Origin: Collinsella sp. AM17-1
Lineage (GTDB): Bacteria; Actinomycetota; Coriobacteriia; Coriobacteriales; Coriobacteriaceae
Direction of reading: 5' to 3'
DNA: 34,218 nt
Assembly (NCBI RefSeq): GCF_003470665.1
Contig: NZ_QRJZ01000026.1
Coordinates: 1-34,218 of the forward strand
A program made the translations under genes and the position numbers. Position 1 is the stretch's first letter; each line of letters begins with the position of its first letter. Positions 8,294 to 16,530 of the stretch are shown piece by piece. Below the pieces are notes generated by a model. It had not been told where the DNA came from and searched no databases. It was given only the letters and a program-made list of their open reading frames with translations.

Positions 8294-8650
8294 TTACTCG
8301 GCCGCCTCGCGCAGAGCCGACATCGTAGCCGCATATTGCTGCTGCAACGCATGCATCCCCTCGCGGGCGCCGTCAACGGCATCAGCGCCGCGCAGCGCTT
8401 CGGTTACCACGACCGCCGGCTCGTACAGATTATCGAATCCCAGGTTCTGGCTCACGCCCTTGAGCGTGTGCGCTGCCATAAACGCACTCTCGGCGTCTCC
8501 TGCCGCCATGGCAGCCTCCAGCTTGTCCATGCTCTCGTCATCCAAAAACTTGAGGGCAAAGCGGGCAAGCATTTCCCCGCCCATCAGCCGAGCGCACGCG
8601 TCGTCATAATTAGCGCCGATCTTCTCATACGCCTCACGCATGGAAATCAT
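8294..8650 (-). CDS. Hpt-domain phosphotransfer protein
   Basis: This is a 118-residue all-helical protein with the Hpt motif AAHTLKGVSQNLGF, in which His61 would carry the phosphate. Free-standing Hpt proteins relay phosphate between a hybrid histidine kinase and a response regulator. No kinase is next to it, but 24 bp upstream lies the REC-containing HD-GYP gene, on the same strand and probably in the same operon, so its REC domain is the natural partner. The start at 8650 has AAGGAG 10-12 nt upstream; a second ATG is at 8641. Confidence 0.88.
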   Translation of the reverse strand: MISMREAYEKIGANYDDACARLMGGEMLARFALKFLDDESMDKLEAAMAAGDAESAFMAAHTLKGVSQNLGFDNLYEPAVVVTEALRGADAVDGAREGMHALQQQYAATMSALREAAE

Positions 8651-8674
8651 GGATTAAAAACTCCTTTGGTCAAA

Positions 8675-10555
8675 CTAAATCGTGGGAAACGCGACGACGT
8701 CGGCGGGGCGTGCCAACGTCTCGGCAATTTGGTCTTGCACCTCGAGCAGGCAATCGAGCAGCAGCGGGTTAAAGGTGCCGCACTTACCGTCCAGGATCAT
8801 CTGGATCGCCTCCTCGTGCGGGATAGCGTCCTTGTACACGCGCACGCTCGTCAGTGCATCGTACACGTCAGCCACCGAAACCACCTGCGCGGCGATGGGA
8901 ATTTCGTCGCCCTTAAGGCCATCGGGATAACCCTTGCCGTCCCAGCGCTCGTGATGCCAACGCGCAATCTGGTACGCATATTCCATAAGCGCATTGCCGG
9001 CGTGATGGCTGCCCAGCTCGAGCAGCATGTTGGCGCCAATCGTGGTATGCGTCTTCATAATCTCGAATTCCTCGGGCGTGAGGCGCCCGGGCTTGTTGAG
9101 GATCGCATCGTCAATCGACATCTTGCCGATATCGTGCAGCGCCGAAGCCAGGGCGATCGTGGAGCGTTCCTCATTGTCGAGGGAGATCGTGCCGCTACGC
9201 TGGACCAGATAGCCAAGCAGCAGCTCGGTCAGCTTTTCGATGTTCGTAACGTGCCTACCGCTCTCGCCGTTGCGAAGCTCCATGACGCCGGCCATGATGT
9301 CGATGAGCATGCGACTGTTCTTGACGCGCTCGTTGTACTGTTGGGACAGCAGGTTCGTCAGGCGGCGCTGTTTGGCGTACAGGCGGATGGTGTTGCTTAC
9401 GCGGCGGCGCACGACACGGGAGTCAAACGGGCGGTTGATATAGTCTGAGGCGCCCAGCTCGTACGCGCGCAGAACCGCATCATCGGAATCTTCGCTCGAA
9501 ATCATGATGACAGGCAGATTATCGATACCCGATCGGCGCGACAGATCGGCCAGCACCTCAAAGCCGCTTATGCCCGGCATCACAATGTCCAGCAGCACGA
9601 GCGACAACTCATCGCCATAGCGGTCGACCATGTCGAGCGCCGCACGACCGTTATCGGCCTCGAGGATGCAATGCTCGTCCTTGAGCATCTCGCTGAGAAT
9701 GGCTCGGTTCATCTCGGAGTCATCGGCGATAAGCACCAAAGGCTTTTCGCTTTGGAAGGCCTCGATGGAATCGGCATCGGTCACGACCGTACCGGCTTTT
9801 GCCTTAGCGCGGCTCAGTAACTGAGCAGCGCGGCCAACGCCCTCATCGACCGTCTCGCCATGAATGCGAACGCCACCAACACATGCCGTCAAGCTCACGT
9901 ACTCATGGCCCGGAATAATCGTGGAATGAACGGCATCGGACACCTGATGCAGGCGACGGGTGAAGTCATCGGAGGGAATATTGGGCATGACAACCACAAA
10001 CTTGTCGCAGCCATAGCGCACAAGCTCGTCAGTCGAACGGATTCCGCTGCGTATGGCTGTCGCCACAGCACCGAGCGCAAGGTCGCCGGCATGACGGCCA
10101 CACGTATCGTTGAAGGCCCTAAAATCATCAACGTCGATCATCGCAACGCCGGCATTCATGCGGGCGCTGCGAAGCTTTTCCTCGTAATATCGGCGATTGC
10201 GCACGCTCGTCAGCACGTCGGTGTAGACAAGGTCCTCTTCCGCGGCCTCTTGCTCATCAATCGGACGCACCATCAGCAAGACGTGAGGCTCGCCCTCGAC
10301 CTTCAGAGGGCGTAGACGGGCGCGGTACTCAGTGCCATCATTGAGCAGTTGCTCCGACACCTCATCGGAGTCTGCCAAAGCCTCAAGACTCGACTGACGC
10401 AGACAAGGGCAGCGATCGCCGGCGAGCAAGCAGTTAGGCTCACTCTTAATCTGATCGGCCGACAGTAAACGCACCACGGGGTAGGTCTTCGCGACGCGGG
10501 CGACCTCGACGGCAGCCTCCTCGTCGGTTAGATTGACCTCGTGAGTATTGAGCAT
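8675..10555 (-). CDS. PAS-like / degenerate GGDEF / REC / HD-GYP signalling protein
   Basis: This is a 626-residue cytoplasmic protein. Residues 1-105 form a PAS-like region with a Cys cluster (Cys42, Cys49, Cys51; NCLLAGDRCPCL). Residues 110-265 form a GGDEF domain whose signature reads GCDKF (182-186), so diguanylate cyclase activity is probably lost. Residues 272-392 form a receiver domain with Asp278/279 and phospho-acceptor Asp323, but Arg375 stands where Lys is usual (INRPF). Residues 410-610 form an HD-GYP domain with HD at 474-475 (HDIGK) and GYP at 542-544, intact for c-di-GMP (or cGAMP) hydrolysis. I start at 10555 (MLNTHEV), with AAAGGG upstream, not at the 51-residue extension. 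It is probably co-transcribed with the Hpt gene. Confidence 0.88.
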   Translation of the reverse strand: MLNTHEVNLTDEEAAVEVARVAKTYPVVRLLSADQIKSEPNCLLAGDRCPCLRQSSLEALADSDEVSEQLLNDGTEYRARLRPLKVEGEPHVLLMVRPIDEQEAAEEDLVYTDVLTSVRNRRYYEEKLRSARMNAGVAMIDVDDFRAFNDTCGRHAGDLALGAVATAIRSGIRSTDELVRYGCDKFVVVMPNIPSDDFTRRLHQVSDAVHSTIIPGHEYVSLTACVGGVRIHGETVDEGVGRAAQLLSRAKAKAGTVVTDADSIEAFQSEKPLVLIADDSEMNRAILSEMLKDEHCILEADNGRAALDMVDRYGDELSLVLLDIVMPGISGFEVLADLSRRSGIDNLPVIMISSEDSDDAVLRAYELGASDYINRPFDSRVVRRRVSNTIRLYAKQRRLTNLLSQQYNERVKNSRMLIDIMAGVMELRNGESGRHVTNIEKLTELLLGYLVQRSGTISLDNEERSTIALASALHDIGKMSIDDAILNKPGRLTPEEFEIMKTHTTIGANMLLELGSHHAGNALMEYAYQIARWHHERWDGKGYPDGLKGDEIPIAAQVVSVADVYDALTSVRVYKDAIPHEEAIQMILDGKCGTFNPLLLDCLLEVQDQIAETLARPADVVAFPTI

Positions 10556-10765
10556 ATGGGGCCCTTTCGATAGTTTCGCATGGAGCGGTGGGTTCCAAAT
10601 GTTACAAGGGTAACACCTTGTCGATGCAGGTAAGTACGTGAATGCTGCCACATTCTTATGAGTTGGCAGACGGCGCGATTGAAGCCGCAGACGCGAGGTT
10701 TTGAGCACGTTTGTTAATACGGCCGAAACGTTTGCGGATGAAGCCTGCTTTGGCTATTGCGGATG
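10556..10765. other. Intergenic region without a recognised gene
   Basis: This stretch is upstream of the HD-GYP gene and downstream of the alpha/beta hydrolase (both minus strand). It holds two mutually exclusive small hairpins near 10600-10620 (GTTAC-AAGG-GTAAC and CAAGG-GTAACA-CCTTG), which could form part of the HD-GYP leader. I see no convincing promoter or terminator. Confidence 0.4.
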
Positions 10766-11563
10766 CTAGAGCCCCAGGATGCCACGGACAGCCCGGGCAG
10801 CCGCTGCCGGGCGATCGCGCAGACCGTTATGCGCGCCCGGGATCGTCACGAGAGGGCAATCGAGATATTCGGCAGCCGCTCGCGTGCCAGCCTCGCGGGG
10901 CGTGCCAATCGAGAGCTCGCCTAGGAGCACGGCGGCCACCGTTTTCGACGCGCGAACGCTATCCCAATCGGGAACGCAGGTCATAGTAATCCCGTATTCG
11001 TTTGCCATGAAACTGCGGCCGTTGCGCAGGGCATGCTTGGCTTCTGCCTCGGTCGTTCCAGGAGCCTCGGGGTCCAAGTCGCCGAGGGCTCCCAAGAAAA
11101 GCCGGAGCGCCCTTGAAACCTTTCCAGCCGCAATCATATCGAGCAAAACCGGAGCTGCGCCCATGCCGACGCCTTCGGCCGACACAGCCGGCTCATGCAG
11201 AATCGCACGGGCGACGAGATGGGGTTCAGTGCGAAGAAGCTCCAGCGCCACCAACGTACCGGCGCTGTGCGCAAGCACATTTGTCGGAGCGCCAACGTGT
11301 TCGATCACGGCCTGCAGGTCGGCGGCCTGAGCGGCAAGATCATAGCTGCCGTCTGCCGCTTCGCTGCTGCCACCACAGCCGCGGCGGTCGTAGGCAATTA
11401 CGCGGTAGTTGCGGCTGAGCTCACAAGCGATGCCGTCGAAAAATGTGCCGTCAACACAAGCGCCGTGCACGCACACCAAGGCAGGAGTATCAGGCGACAC
11501 ATCCGGGCCGGCATATTCGCGACAGGCAATCGTGGTGCCCGCATTCTCGACCGTAAAATCCAT
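10766..11563 (-). CDS. Alpha/beta hydrolase
   Basis: This is a 265-residue alpha/beta-hydrolase-fold enzyme. The oxyanion-hole segment is VCVHGACVDGTFF (31-43), AYDRRGCGGSS (58-67) is the family DxRGxGxS motif, and the nucleophile is Ser100 in LAHSAGTL, a GxSxG variant with Ala first. The catalytic His is probably in IPGAHNGLRD near the C-terminus. The length is typical of single-domain esterases and related hydrolases. The substrate is unknown. It is transcribed away from the radical SAM gene; their 5' ends are separated by about 220 bp. Confidence 0.85.
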   Translation of the reverse strand: MDFTVENAGTTIACREYAGPDVSPDTPALVCVHGACVDGTFFDGIACELSRNYRVIAYDRRGCGGSSEAADGSYDLAAQAADLQAVIEHVGAPTNVLAHSAGTLVALELLRTEPHLVARAILHEPAVSAEGVGMGAAPVLLDMIAAGKVSRALRLFLGALGDLDPEAPGTTEAEAKHALRNGRSFMANEYGITMTCVPDWDSVRASKTVAAVLLGELSIGTPREAGTRAAAEYLDCPLVTIPGAHNGLRDRPAAAARAVRGILGL

Positions 11564-11715
11564 GTTGTGCCCCCATCATCAATGCCCATCCAATTGCACG
11601 TCAGTACGGCTGAATGGTCCCGCATTGCCTTACGACTTGTTAACAGATTAACTGTACCCGACCCGAGGCTTTTCATGGCACGGCATCATGAGCGACGTGA
11701 AAAAACGAAACTTGT

Positions 11716-11740
11716 AAAGCAAGAGCCCACACCTTGCTTT
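11716..11740 (+). other. Leader hairpin before the radical SAM gene
   Basis: AAAGCAAG (11716-11723) and CTTGCTTT (11733-11740) form an 8-bp stem 40 nt before the start codon. TATGCT at 11752 could be a -10 element. There is no clear -35 element, so the role is open. Confidence 0.35.
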
Positions 11741-11782
11741 GGAGCCGATGCTATGCTTAGGCACAATTGTCTTGAGGAGCAT

Positions 11783-12565
11783 ATGCCTATGTCTACGTTT
11801 TTGAATGCCAGCCCCATCTTTGGGCCCGTTCGCAGCCGTCGCCTTGGCCTCTCGCTCGGCGTCAACATGATGCCGGCCAGCGGCAAAATCTGCACGTTCG
11901 ACTGCATTTACTGCGAAAACGGCCTCAACGCCGAGCGCCCCTGTCATGAGCCGTACAACACGGCTGCCGTGGTACTCGACGCGCTCGAGGCAAAGCTGCG
12001 CGAGATGGCAGCCGAGGGCGAGCTCCCCGATGTGATCACCTTCGCAGGCAACGGCGAGCCCACCGCCGCACCGGAGTTTCCGCAGGCCATCGCCGGCGCC
12101 GTCGCGCTGCGCGACGAGCTTGCCCCAAACTCCAAGATCGCCGTGCTCTCCAACGGCACGCGCGCCGACCGCCCCGAAGTGCACGACGCGCTCATGATGG
12201 TCGACGACAACATCCTCAAGCTCGATATCGTCGACCCGGCGTTTATCCAGCTGCTCGACCAGCCCGTTGGCGCCTACGACGTCGAGCACCAGATCGAGAC
12301 GTTCGCAAGCTTTGACGGTCACGTTATTATCCAGACGATCTTTTTGACCGGCGAGTATCAGGGCAAGCCCATCGACAACACCGGCGAGGAGTACGTTGCC
12401 CCCTGGCTCGCGGCGCTTGAGCGCATTCGCCCACAAGAAGCGACCATCTACACGGTGGCGCGCGAGACGCCGGTCGCTGGCCTTGCCAAGGCAGCGCCCG
12501 AGGTGCTCGACGCCATTGCCGCGCGCGTGCGCGCCCTCGGCATCCCCTGCCAGGTGAGCTACTAG
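11783..12565 (+). CDS. Radical SAM protein (COG0731-like Fe-S oxidoreductase)
   Basis: This is a 260-residue radical S-adenosylmethionine enzyme. The cluster-binding motif CxxxCxxC reads CTFDCIYC at about residues 37-44, preceded by SRRLGLSLGVNMMPASGK, a pattern shared with the COG0731 (wyosine-related) group. ITFAGNGEPTAAPEFPQAI corresponds to the GxGEPT SAM-binding motif. The reaction is not known for bacterial members. The ribosome binding site GAGGAG (11774-11779) is 3 nt from the ATG at 11783 and 9 nt from a second ATG at 11789, which may be the true start (258 residues). A much longer open frame upstream overlaps the opposite-strand hydrolase and is not coding. Confidence 0.88.
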   Translation: MPMSTFLNASPIFGPVRSRRLGLSLGVNMMPASGKICTFDCIYCENGLNAERPCHEPYNTAAVVLDALEAKLREMAAEGELPDVITFAGNGEPTAAPEFPQAIAGAVALRDELAPNSKIAVLSNGTRADRPEVHDALMMVDDNILKLDIVDPAFIQLLDQPVGAYDVEHQIETFASFDGHVIIQTIFLTGEYQGKPIDNTGEEYVAPWLAALERIRPQEATIYTVARETPVAGLAKAAPEVLDAIAARVRALGIPCQVSY

Positions 12566-12606
12566 CAAAACCACGCAGCAGCTAGTGCCCGCCACCCCGC
12601 TCCATC

Positions 12607-12673
12607 AGTTGCGGTGATATAGTTCCTATTTGTGCTGTTAAACCGCTTAAATCAGAACTATATCACCGCAACT
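12607..12673. repeat. Hairpin repeat family B, copy 1
   Basis: AGTTGCGGTGATATAGTTC (12607-12625) and its exact reverse complement (12655-12673) form a 19-bp stem with a 29-nt loop. It begins 42 nt after the radical SAM stop and is followed by TTTTATGG, so it can act as a terminator. Copies 2 and 3 are at 19043 and 20281. Confidence 0.9.
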
Positions 12674-12694
12674 TTTATGGACGCGTGGGTGGGC

Positions 12695-12718
12695 TATACT
12701 AGCTGCGAATGAAAGGAA
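12695..12718 (+). promoter_or_regulatory. -10 element and ribosome binding site of map
   Basis: TATACT (12695-12700) is a good -10 element; the -35 region abuts the right arm of the family B hairpin and is weak. AAAGGAAG at about 12712-12719 is the ribosome binding site for the ATG at 12726. Confidence 0.5.
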
Positions 12719-12725
12719 GTTAGCC

Positions 12726-13613
12726 ATGTTTGACAATGGACCCGTGCCTGGCCGCAACGACGCTTGCTGGTGCGGCAGCGGCAAAAAATATAAGAAATGT
12801 CATAACGCCTTCGACGAGCGCCTCGAGCGCCTGTGGGAAGAGGGCTGGGAGGTTCTGCCCCGCACGCTCTACAAGACGCCCGCCGATATCGAGGGCATCA
12901 AGCGCTCGGCCGCCATCAACGTGGGCGTGCTCGATTACGTAGGCGAGCATATCGCCGCGGGCATGACCACCAACCAGATCGACCAGATGATCTACGACTA
13001 CACCGTCGAGCACGGCGGCACGCCGGCCGACCTCAACTACGAGGGCTACCCCAAGAGCGTATGCACCTCGATCAATGATGTGGTCTGCCACGGCATCCCC
13101 TGCGATACGGACGTGCTGCACGAGGGCGACATCATCAATGTGGACTGCTCCACGATTTTGGACGGCTACTTTAGCGACTCGAGCCGCATGTTCTGCATCG
13201 GCGAAGTCTCGGCCGAGCGCCAGCGCCTGGTCGAAGTCACCCGTGCCAGCGTGGAGGCGGGTCTGGCGGCCGTCAAGCCATGGCTGCCGCTGTCCGTTAT
13301 GGCCGAGGCCGTGCAAAAGACGGTCGAGGACGCCGGTTTTAGCGTGGTGCGCGAGTACGGCGGACACGGCATTGGCAAGGAGTTCCACGAGGACCCGTTT
13401 GTAGGCTTTACCACCGAGGCGCCCGATGTGGACACCATCATGGCTCCGGGCATGGTCTTTACCATCGAGCCCATGGTCAATGCCGGAGCGCCCGACATCA
13501 AGATTAGCAAGGGCGACGGCTGGTGCGTGCGCACCAAGGACGGCAGCGATTCGGCCCAGTGCGAGGTACAGCTCGTGGTGACCGAGAACGGTTACGAGCT
13601 GCTCAGCTGGTAG
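12726..13613 (+). CDS. map: Type I methionine aminopeptidase with SEC-C zinc motif
   Basis: This 295-residue enzyme removes the initiator methionine from new proteins. Residues 1-30 carry the SEC-C zinc motif CWCGSGKKYKKCH (Cys14, Cys16, Cys25, His26), found in many MAPs of this group and in SecA, where it aids ribosome contact. The catalytic domain has His122 (VCHGIP) and metal ligands Asp140 (NVD), Asp151 (FSDSSRMF), His214 (GGHGIG), Glu248 (FTIEPMV) and Glu280 (CEVQLVV). All expected ligands are present. It ends in a strong terminator and appears monocistronic. Confidence 0.96.
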   Translation: MFDNGPVPGRNDACWCGSGKKYKKCHNAFDERLERLWEEGWEVLPRTLYKTPADIEGIKRSAAINVGVLDYVGEHIAAGMTTNQIDQMIYDYTVEHGGTPADLNYEGYPKSVCTSINDVVCHGIPCDTDVLHEGDIINVDCSTILDGYFSDSSRMFCIGEVSAERQRLVEVTRASVEAGLAAVKPWLPLSVMAEAVQKTVEDAGFSVVREYGGHGIGKEFHEDPFVGFTTEAPDVDTIMAPGMVFTIEPMVNAGAPDIKISKGDGWCVRTKDGSDSAQCEVQLVVTENGYELLSW

Positions 13614-13622
13614 CCGTGGATG

Positions 13623-13667
13623 CGCCGGATGCTGACGGGCACGCCCGTCTTGCATCCGGCGTTTTTG
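13623..13667 (+). terminator. Terminator of map
   Basis: CGCCGGATGC and GCATCCGGCG form a 10-bp stem enclosing a GACGGGC/GCCCGTC inner stem, followed by TTTTTGTTTG. This is a textbook rho-independent terminator. Confidence 0.88.
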
Positions 13668-13685
13668 TTTGAACGTTTGCCTGAT

Positions 13686-13725
13686 AAAACCTGCCAAAAT
13701 AAACCTGTCCCTTTTTTGGCAGGTT
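13686..13725 (+). repeat. Palindromic repeat family A, copy 2
   Basis: AAAACCTGCCAAAATAAACC, then the CTGTCCC loop and TTTTTTGGCAGG. It lies between the map terminator and the ribosome binding site of the dehydrogenase, same orientation as that gene, so it would be in the 5' leader if transcription starts upstream of it. The gene's reading frame stays open through the repeat. Confidence 0.88.
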
Positions 13726-13743
13726 GAGCGGAGAGGACTGCCT

Positions 13744-14679
13744 GTGAACATCCTGGTTTTGCTGCCCGTCAACGACCGTCATCGCGCAATTCTTGAGGCG
13801 AGCGCTCCGGGCGAGGACTTTATCTACACGAGCGCCGACGCCGCCACGCGCAAGCAGGTCGCCGATGCCGACGTGATCCTGGGCAACATCGACCCTGACA
13901 TGCTCACGGCATGCGAGCATCTCCAGCTGTTGCAATTGCAGACCGCCGGCTATGACGACTACCTTGCCGCCGGCACCGTGCCAGCCGGCGCCAAACTGTC
14001 TTGCTCGGTGGGCGCCTACGGCCAGGCCGTGAGCGAGCACATGTTTGCCATGGTCCTTTCCATGATGAAGCGCCTGCCCGGCTATCACGACTTGCAGCGC
14101 GAGCATCGCTGGGAGGATTTGGGGCCGGTTACCTCGCTCAAAAATGCCAACGTGCTGGTGCTGGGCGCGGGCGATATCGGCGGCCACTTTGCCACGCTCT
14201 GCCGCAGCATGGGCGCACACGTCCGCGGCATCAAGCGTCATCCGCTCGTCTACCCCATTGTGTTTGAGGACATGGACGGCATGGATGCCCTGCCCGAGCG
14301 CCTGGCCGAGGCAGACGTCGTCGCATCCTTTATGCCCAGCACACCCGAGACCCGCGGCCTGGCGAACGCCGAGTTCTTCGCCGCGATGAAGCCGGGCGCC
14401 TTCTTTGCCAACGGCGGCCGCGGCGATCTTGTGGTTGCCGACGACCTAGTTGCCGCCCTGGAATCAGGACATCTCGCCGGCGCCGCGGTCGACGTCACCG
14501 ACCCCGAGCCGCTGCCCGAGACAAGCCCGTTGTGGGATGCGCCCAACATGCTCATCACGCCGCACGTCTCCGGCTGGTTCCACCTGGCCGCCACCCTCAA
14601 CAACGTCGTCGACATCGCCGCGGAGAATCTGCGTCACCTGCAAGCCGGCGAGACCCTGCGTTGCTGGATCGAGCACTAA
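13744..14679 (+). CDS. D-isomer specific 2-hydroxyacid dehydrogenase
   Basis: This is a 311-residue NAD(P)-dependent dehydrogenase that interconverts 2-keto acids and D-2-hydroxy acids. The nucleotide-binding glycine motif is GAGDIG (141-146), and the catalytic residues are Arg226 (GGRGD), Glu255 (DPEPLP) and His274 (TPHVSG). The start is the GTG at 13744 with GGAGAGG six bases upstream; an in-frame ATG at 13669 would put the palindromic repeat inside the protein (PAKINLSLFWQ) and lacks a good ribosome binding site. The substrate cannot be told from the sequence. It is probably monocistronic. Confidence 0.9.
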   Translation: MNILVLLPVNDRHRAILEASAPGEDFIYTSADAATRKQVADADVILGNIDPDMLTACEHLQLLQLQTAGYDDYLAAGTVPAGAKLSCSVGAYGQAVSEHMFAMVLSMMKRLPGYHDLQREHRWEDLGPVTSLKNANVLVLGAGDIGGHFATLCRSMGAHVRGIKRHPLVYPIVFEDMDGMDALPERLAEADVVASFMPSTPETRGLANAEFFAAMKPGAFFANGGRGDLVVADDLVAALESGHLAGAAVDVTDPEPLPETSPLWDAPNMLITPHVSGWFHLAATLNNVVDIAAENLRHLQAGETLRCWIEH

Positions 14680-14682
14680 TTT

Positions 14683-14773
14683 GTTCCGGCGTTTTGCCAA
14701 ACGCCGGAACCCCTCGACGCTGCGCCCTTAGGTTCCGCCGTTCTAACGAACGGCGGACCGGTCGACGCTGCGC
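14683..14773. repeat. Two 48-nt hairpin units after the dehydrogenase
   Basis: GTTCCGGCGTTT-TGCC-AAACGCCGGAAC (14683-14710) is a perfect 12-bp stem. CCGCCGTTC-TAAC-GAACGGCGG follows (about 14734-14756). Each is followed by the same TCGACGCTGCGC (14714-14725 and 14762-14773), so the two units are spaced 48 nt apart. The function is unknown; neither has a T-tail. Confidence 0.65.
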
Positions 14774-14800
14774 GCCGCCCAGAGCGACAATTTGTCATTC

Positions 14801-14843
14801 AAAAGGCAAGGCATGACCAGAAGGTCTATGCCTTGCCTTTTTC
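14801..14843. terminator. Strong terminator between convergent genes
   Basis: AAAAGGCAAGGCAT (14801-14814) and ATGCCTTGCCTTTT (14828-14841) form a 14-bp stem with A and T flanks, so it works in both directions between the dehydrogenase (+) and the M18 aminopeptidase (-). Confidence 0.88.
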
Positions 14844-14945
14844 ATGCCAACTTGTTCGCTCTGGACATCGCTCGCTGACGCTTGCTCAACCTGCGGTGTC
14901 TTAACAATTCTGTCCAGCTGTTGGTGTTGCGGCATTTGCCCGGAT
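14844..14945. other. Short spacer without recognised content
   Basis: Nothing clear is visible here between the bidirectional terminator and family A copy 3. TCTGGACA and CTGTCCAG are near-complementary but 40 nt apart. Confidence 0.3.
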
Positions 14946-14986
14946 AAAACCTGCCAAAATTAACATCCCTTTTTTGGCAGGTTTTA
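14946..14986 (+). repeat. Palindromic repeat family A, copy 3
   Basis: AAAACCTGCCAAAATTAACA, CCCTTTTTT and GGCAGGTTTTA form the hairpin. The loop is one of the more diverged (TTAACATCCC). On the minus strand its outer TAA is the stop codon of the M18 aminopeptidase. Confidence 0.88.
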
Positions 14987-16369
14987 GAGTTCCACGCTTT
15001 CGGCTCCGTTGATGGTTAGGTCACGCTCGTAGAAGGCGGTGAGGGCGCGGATGGCGTACATCACGTCGCGTACGCCGCCGGTCTCGTAGCTCGAGTGCAT
15101 GGCAAGCTGCGGCAGGCCCACGTCTACGGCATGCATGCTCGCCTGCATGTTGGACAGGTTGCCGAGCGTGGAGCCACCCGCCATATCGCTCTTGTTGGCG
15201 AAGGCCTGCGTGGGTACGTCGGCGTCATCGCAGATGGCTTGGAACACCGCGCGGCTAAAGGCATCGGTGCAGTAGTGCTGGTTGGCGGCTTCCTTGATGA
15301 CGATGCCGCCGTTGAGCACCACCTGATTGCGGGCATCGCACTTCTCGGCGTGGTTAGGGTGCACGGCATGTGCATTGTCGCAGCTTACAAGCATCGAGGC
15401 GGCAAGTGCGCGATGGTACGACTCGTCGTCAAAGCCCAGCGATCCGTTAATGCGGCGCAGCGCGTCGGCCAAGAACGTCGACATGGCGCCCTGCTTGGTC
15501 TCGGAGCCAACCTCCTCGTTATCGAAGCAGCAGAAGACGGAAACGTCGCGCGCGTTCTCGGCACCCAAAAATGCCTGTAGCGAGGTGTAGGCGCAGGCCA
15601 GGTCGTCAAGCTTGGGCGTCGAGATAAACTCGTCGGCCCAGCCCCAAATGCGCGCATCCTGACGATTGACCAGGAACAAATCGCGGCCCAGAATCTGCTC
15701 GGGCTCAACATCCAGCTCGTCGGCGATCAGGGTGTCAAAGTCGCCCTGCTTAAGGTCACCAGCGCTGATGAGCGGGCACAGGTCGACAGCTCGGTTGGGA
15801 GCAAAGCCCTCGTTGACGCCACGATTCATGTGGATGGCAAGACTCGGGATGATGGCGACTTCGCGCTCGGTAGCGAGCAGGCGACTCTCAATGCGGTCGC
15901 CCTCGCGCACCAGCACGCGGCCCGCGAGAGCCAGCGGACGGTCGAACCAGGTGTAGTCGATCATGCCGCCGTAGGCCTCGGTGTTCAGGCGCAGTGTCTC
16001 GCCCGCGCCGTCGAGCTCGGGCACGGCCTTAACCTTAAACGTCGGCGAATCGCTGTGCGACGCCGTGAGCTGAAAATGATAGTCACCGGCAACGCCGTCC
16101 TCGCCCCACGTCGCGGCCAGGTCCTCGCCCACCTTAAAGGCAACAACGCTCGAGGTGTTGCGTTGCGTGTAATAACGCCCGCCCGGCTCGATGTCCCACG
16201 CCGCGTTCTCGGGCAGGTAGGTAAAGCCCGCCTCGTCGAGCTCGGCCATAATAGTCGCCGCCGTATGGAACATGCTGGGGCATGCCTCGATAAAGTCGAT
16301 AAGGTCGTTGGCGGCCTCGATATCGTCGGCCGTCACATGCGCGCGCTCGGGCGTTTCCTGATCCGTCAT
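14984..16369 (-). CDS. apeB: M18 family aminopeptidase
   Basis: This is a 461-residue zinc metallopeptidase of the M18 (aspartyl aminopeptidase) family, which cuts single residues from peptide N-termini in the cytoplasm. Metal and catalytic motifs are His105 in TASHSDSPTFK, the bridging Asp in TPKLDDLACAY, the Glu pair in FDNEEVGSETKQGA and the later His in MHSSYETGG. The start at 16369 (MTDQETPERAH) has a GGGGAG ribosome binding site; the frame is open 37 codons further upstream but without support. The stop codon lies in a family A repeat. It is divergent from the Ntn hydrolase gene. Confidence 0.93.
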   Translation of the reverse strand: MTDQETPERAHVTADDIEAANDLIDFIEACPSMFHTAATIMAELDEAGFTYLPENAAWDIEPGGRYYTQRNTSSVVAFKVGEDLAATWGEDGVAGDYHFQLTASHSDSPTFKVKAVPELDGAGETLRLNTEAYGGMIDYTWFDRPLALAGRVLVREGDRIESRLLATEREVAIIPSLAIHMNRGVNEGFAPNRAVDLCPLISAGDLKQGDFDTLIADELDVEPEQILGRDLFLVNRQDARIWGWADEFISTPKLDDLACAYTSLQAFLGAENARDVSVFCCFDNEEVGSETKQGAMSTFLADALRRINGSLGFDDESYHRALAASMLVSCDNAHAVHPNHAEKCDARNQVVLNGGIVIKEAANQHYCTDAFSRAVFQAICDDADVPTQAFANKSDMAGGSTLGNLSNMQASMHAVDVGLPQLAMHSSYETGGVRDVMYAIRALTAFYERDLTINGAESVEL

Positions 16370-16530
16370 GCTCTCCCCTTTCGCTGGGTTGATGGTCCCC
16401 TCCAGCATACCCCGCCGCGCCAGTGCCGTGCCTTTCATTCCATGTTTAATCCCGCGCCGCTCGCCAAGTTGAGCCATCATGCCCGCACTCCTTTTGCGAC
16501 AATTACGCTAACAGGACGAAAGGAGCCGTC
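16370..16530. promoter_or_regulatory. Divergent intergenic region
   Basis: It must hold the promoters of the M18 gene (-) and the Ntn hydrolase gene (+). I see no consensus pair. AAGGAG at 16519-16524 is the ribosome binding site of the + strand gene. Confidence 0.4.

Noticed and set aside
8336..9448. Plus-strand open frame of 370 codons opposite the HD-GYP and Hpt genes
   Set aside because: It is the shadow of the HD-GYP reading frame; no ribosome binding site and no recognisable protein family.
12720..13772. Minus-strand frame of 350 codons opposite map
   Set aside because: The opposite strand encodes a complete methionine aminopeptidase; this product has no motif and runs through the terminator and a repeat.
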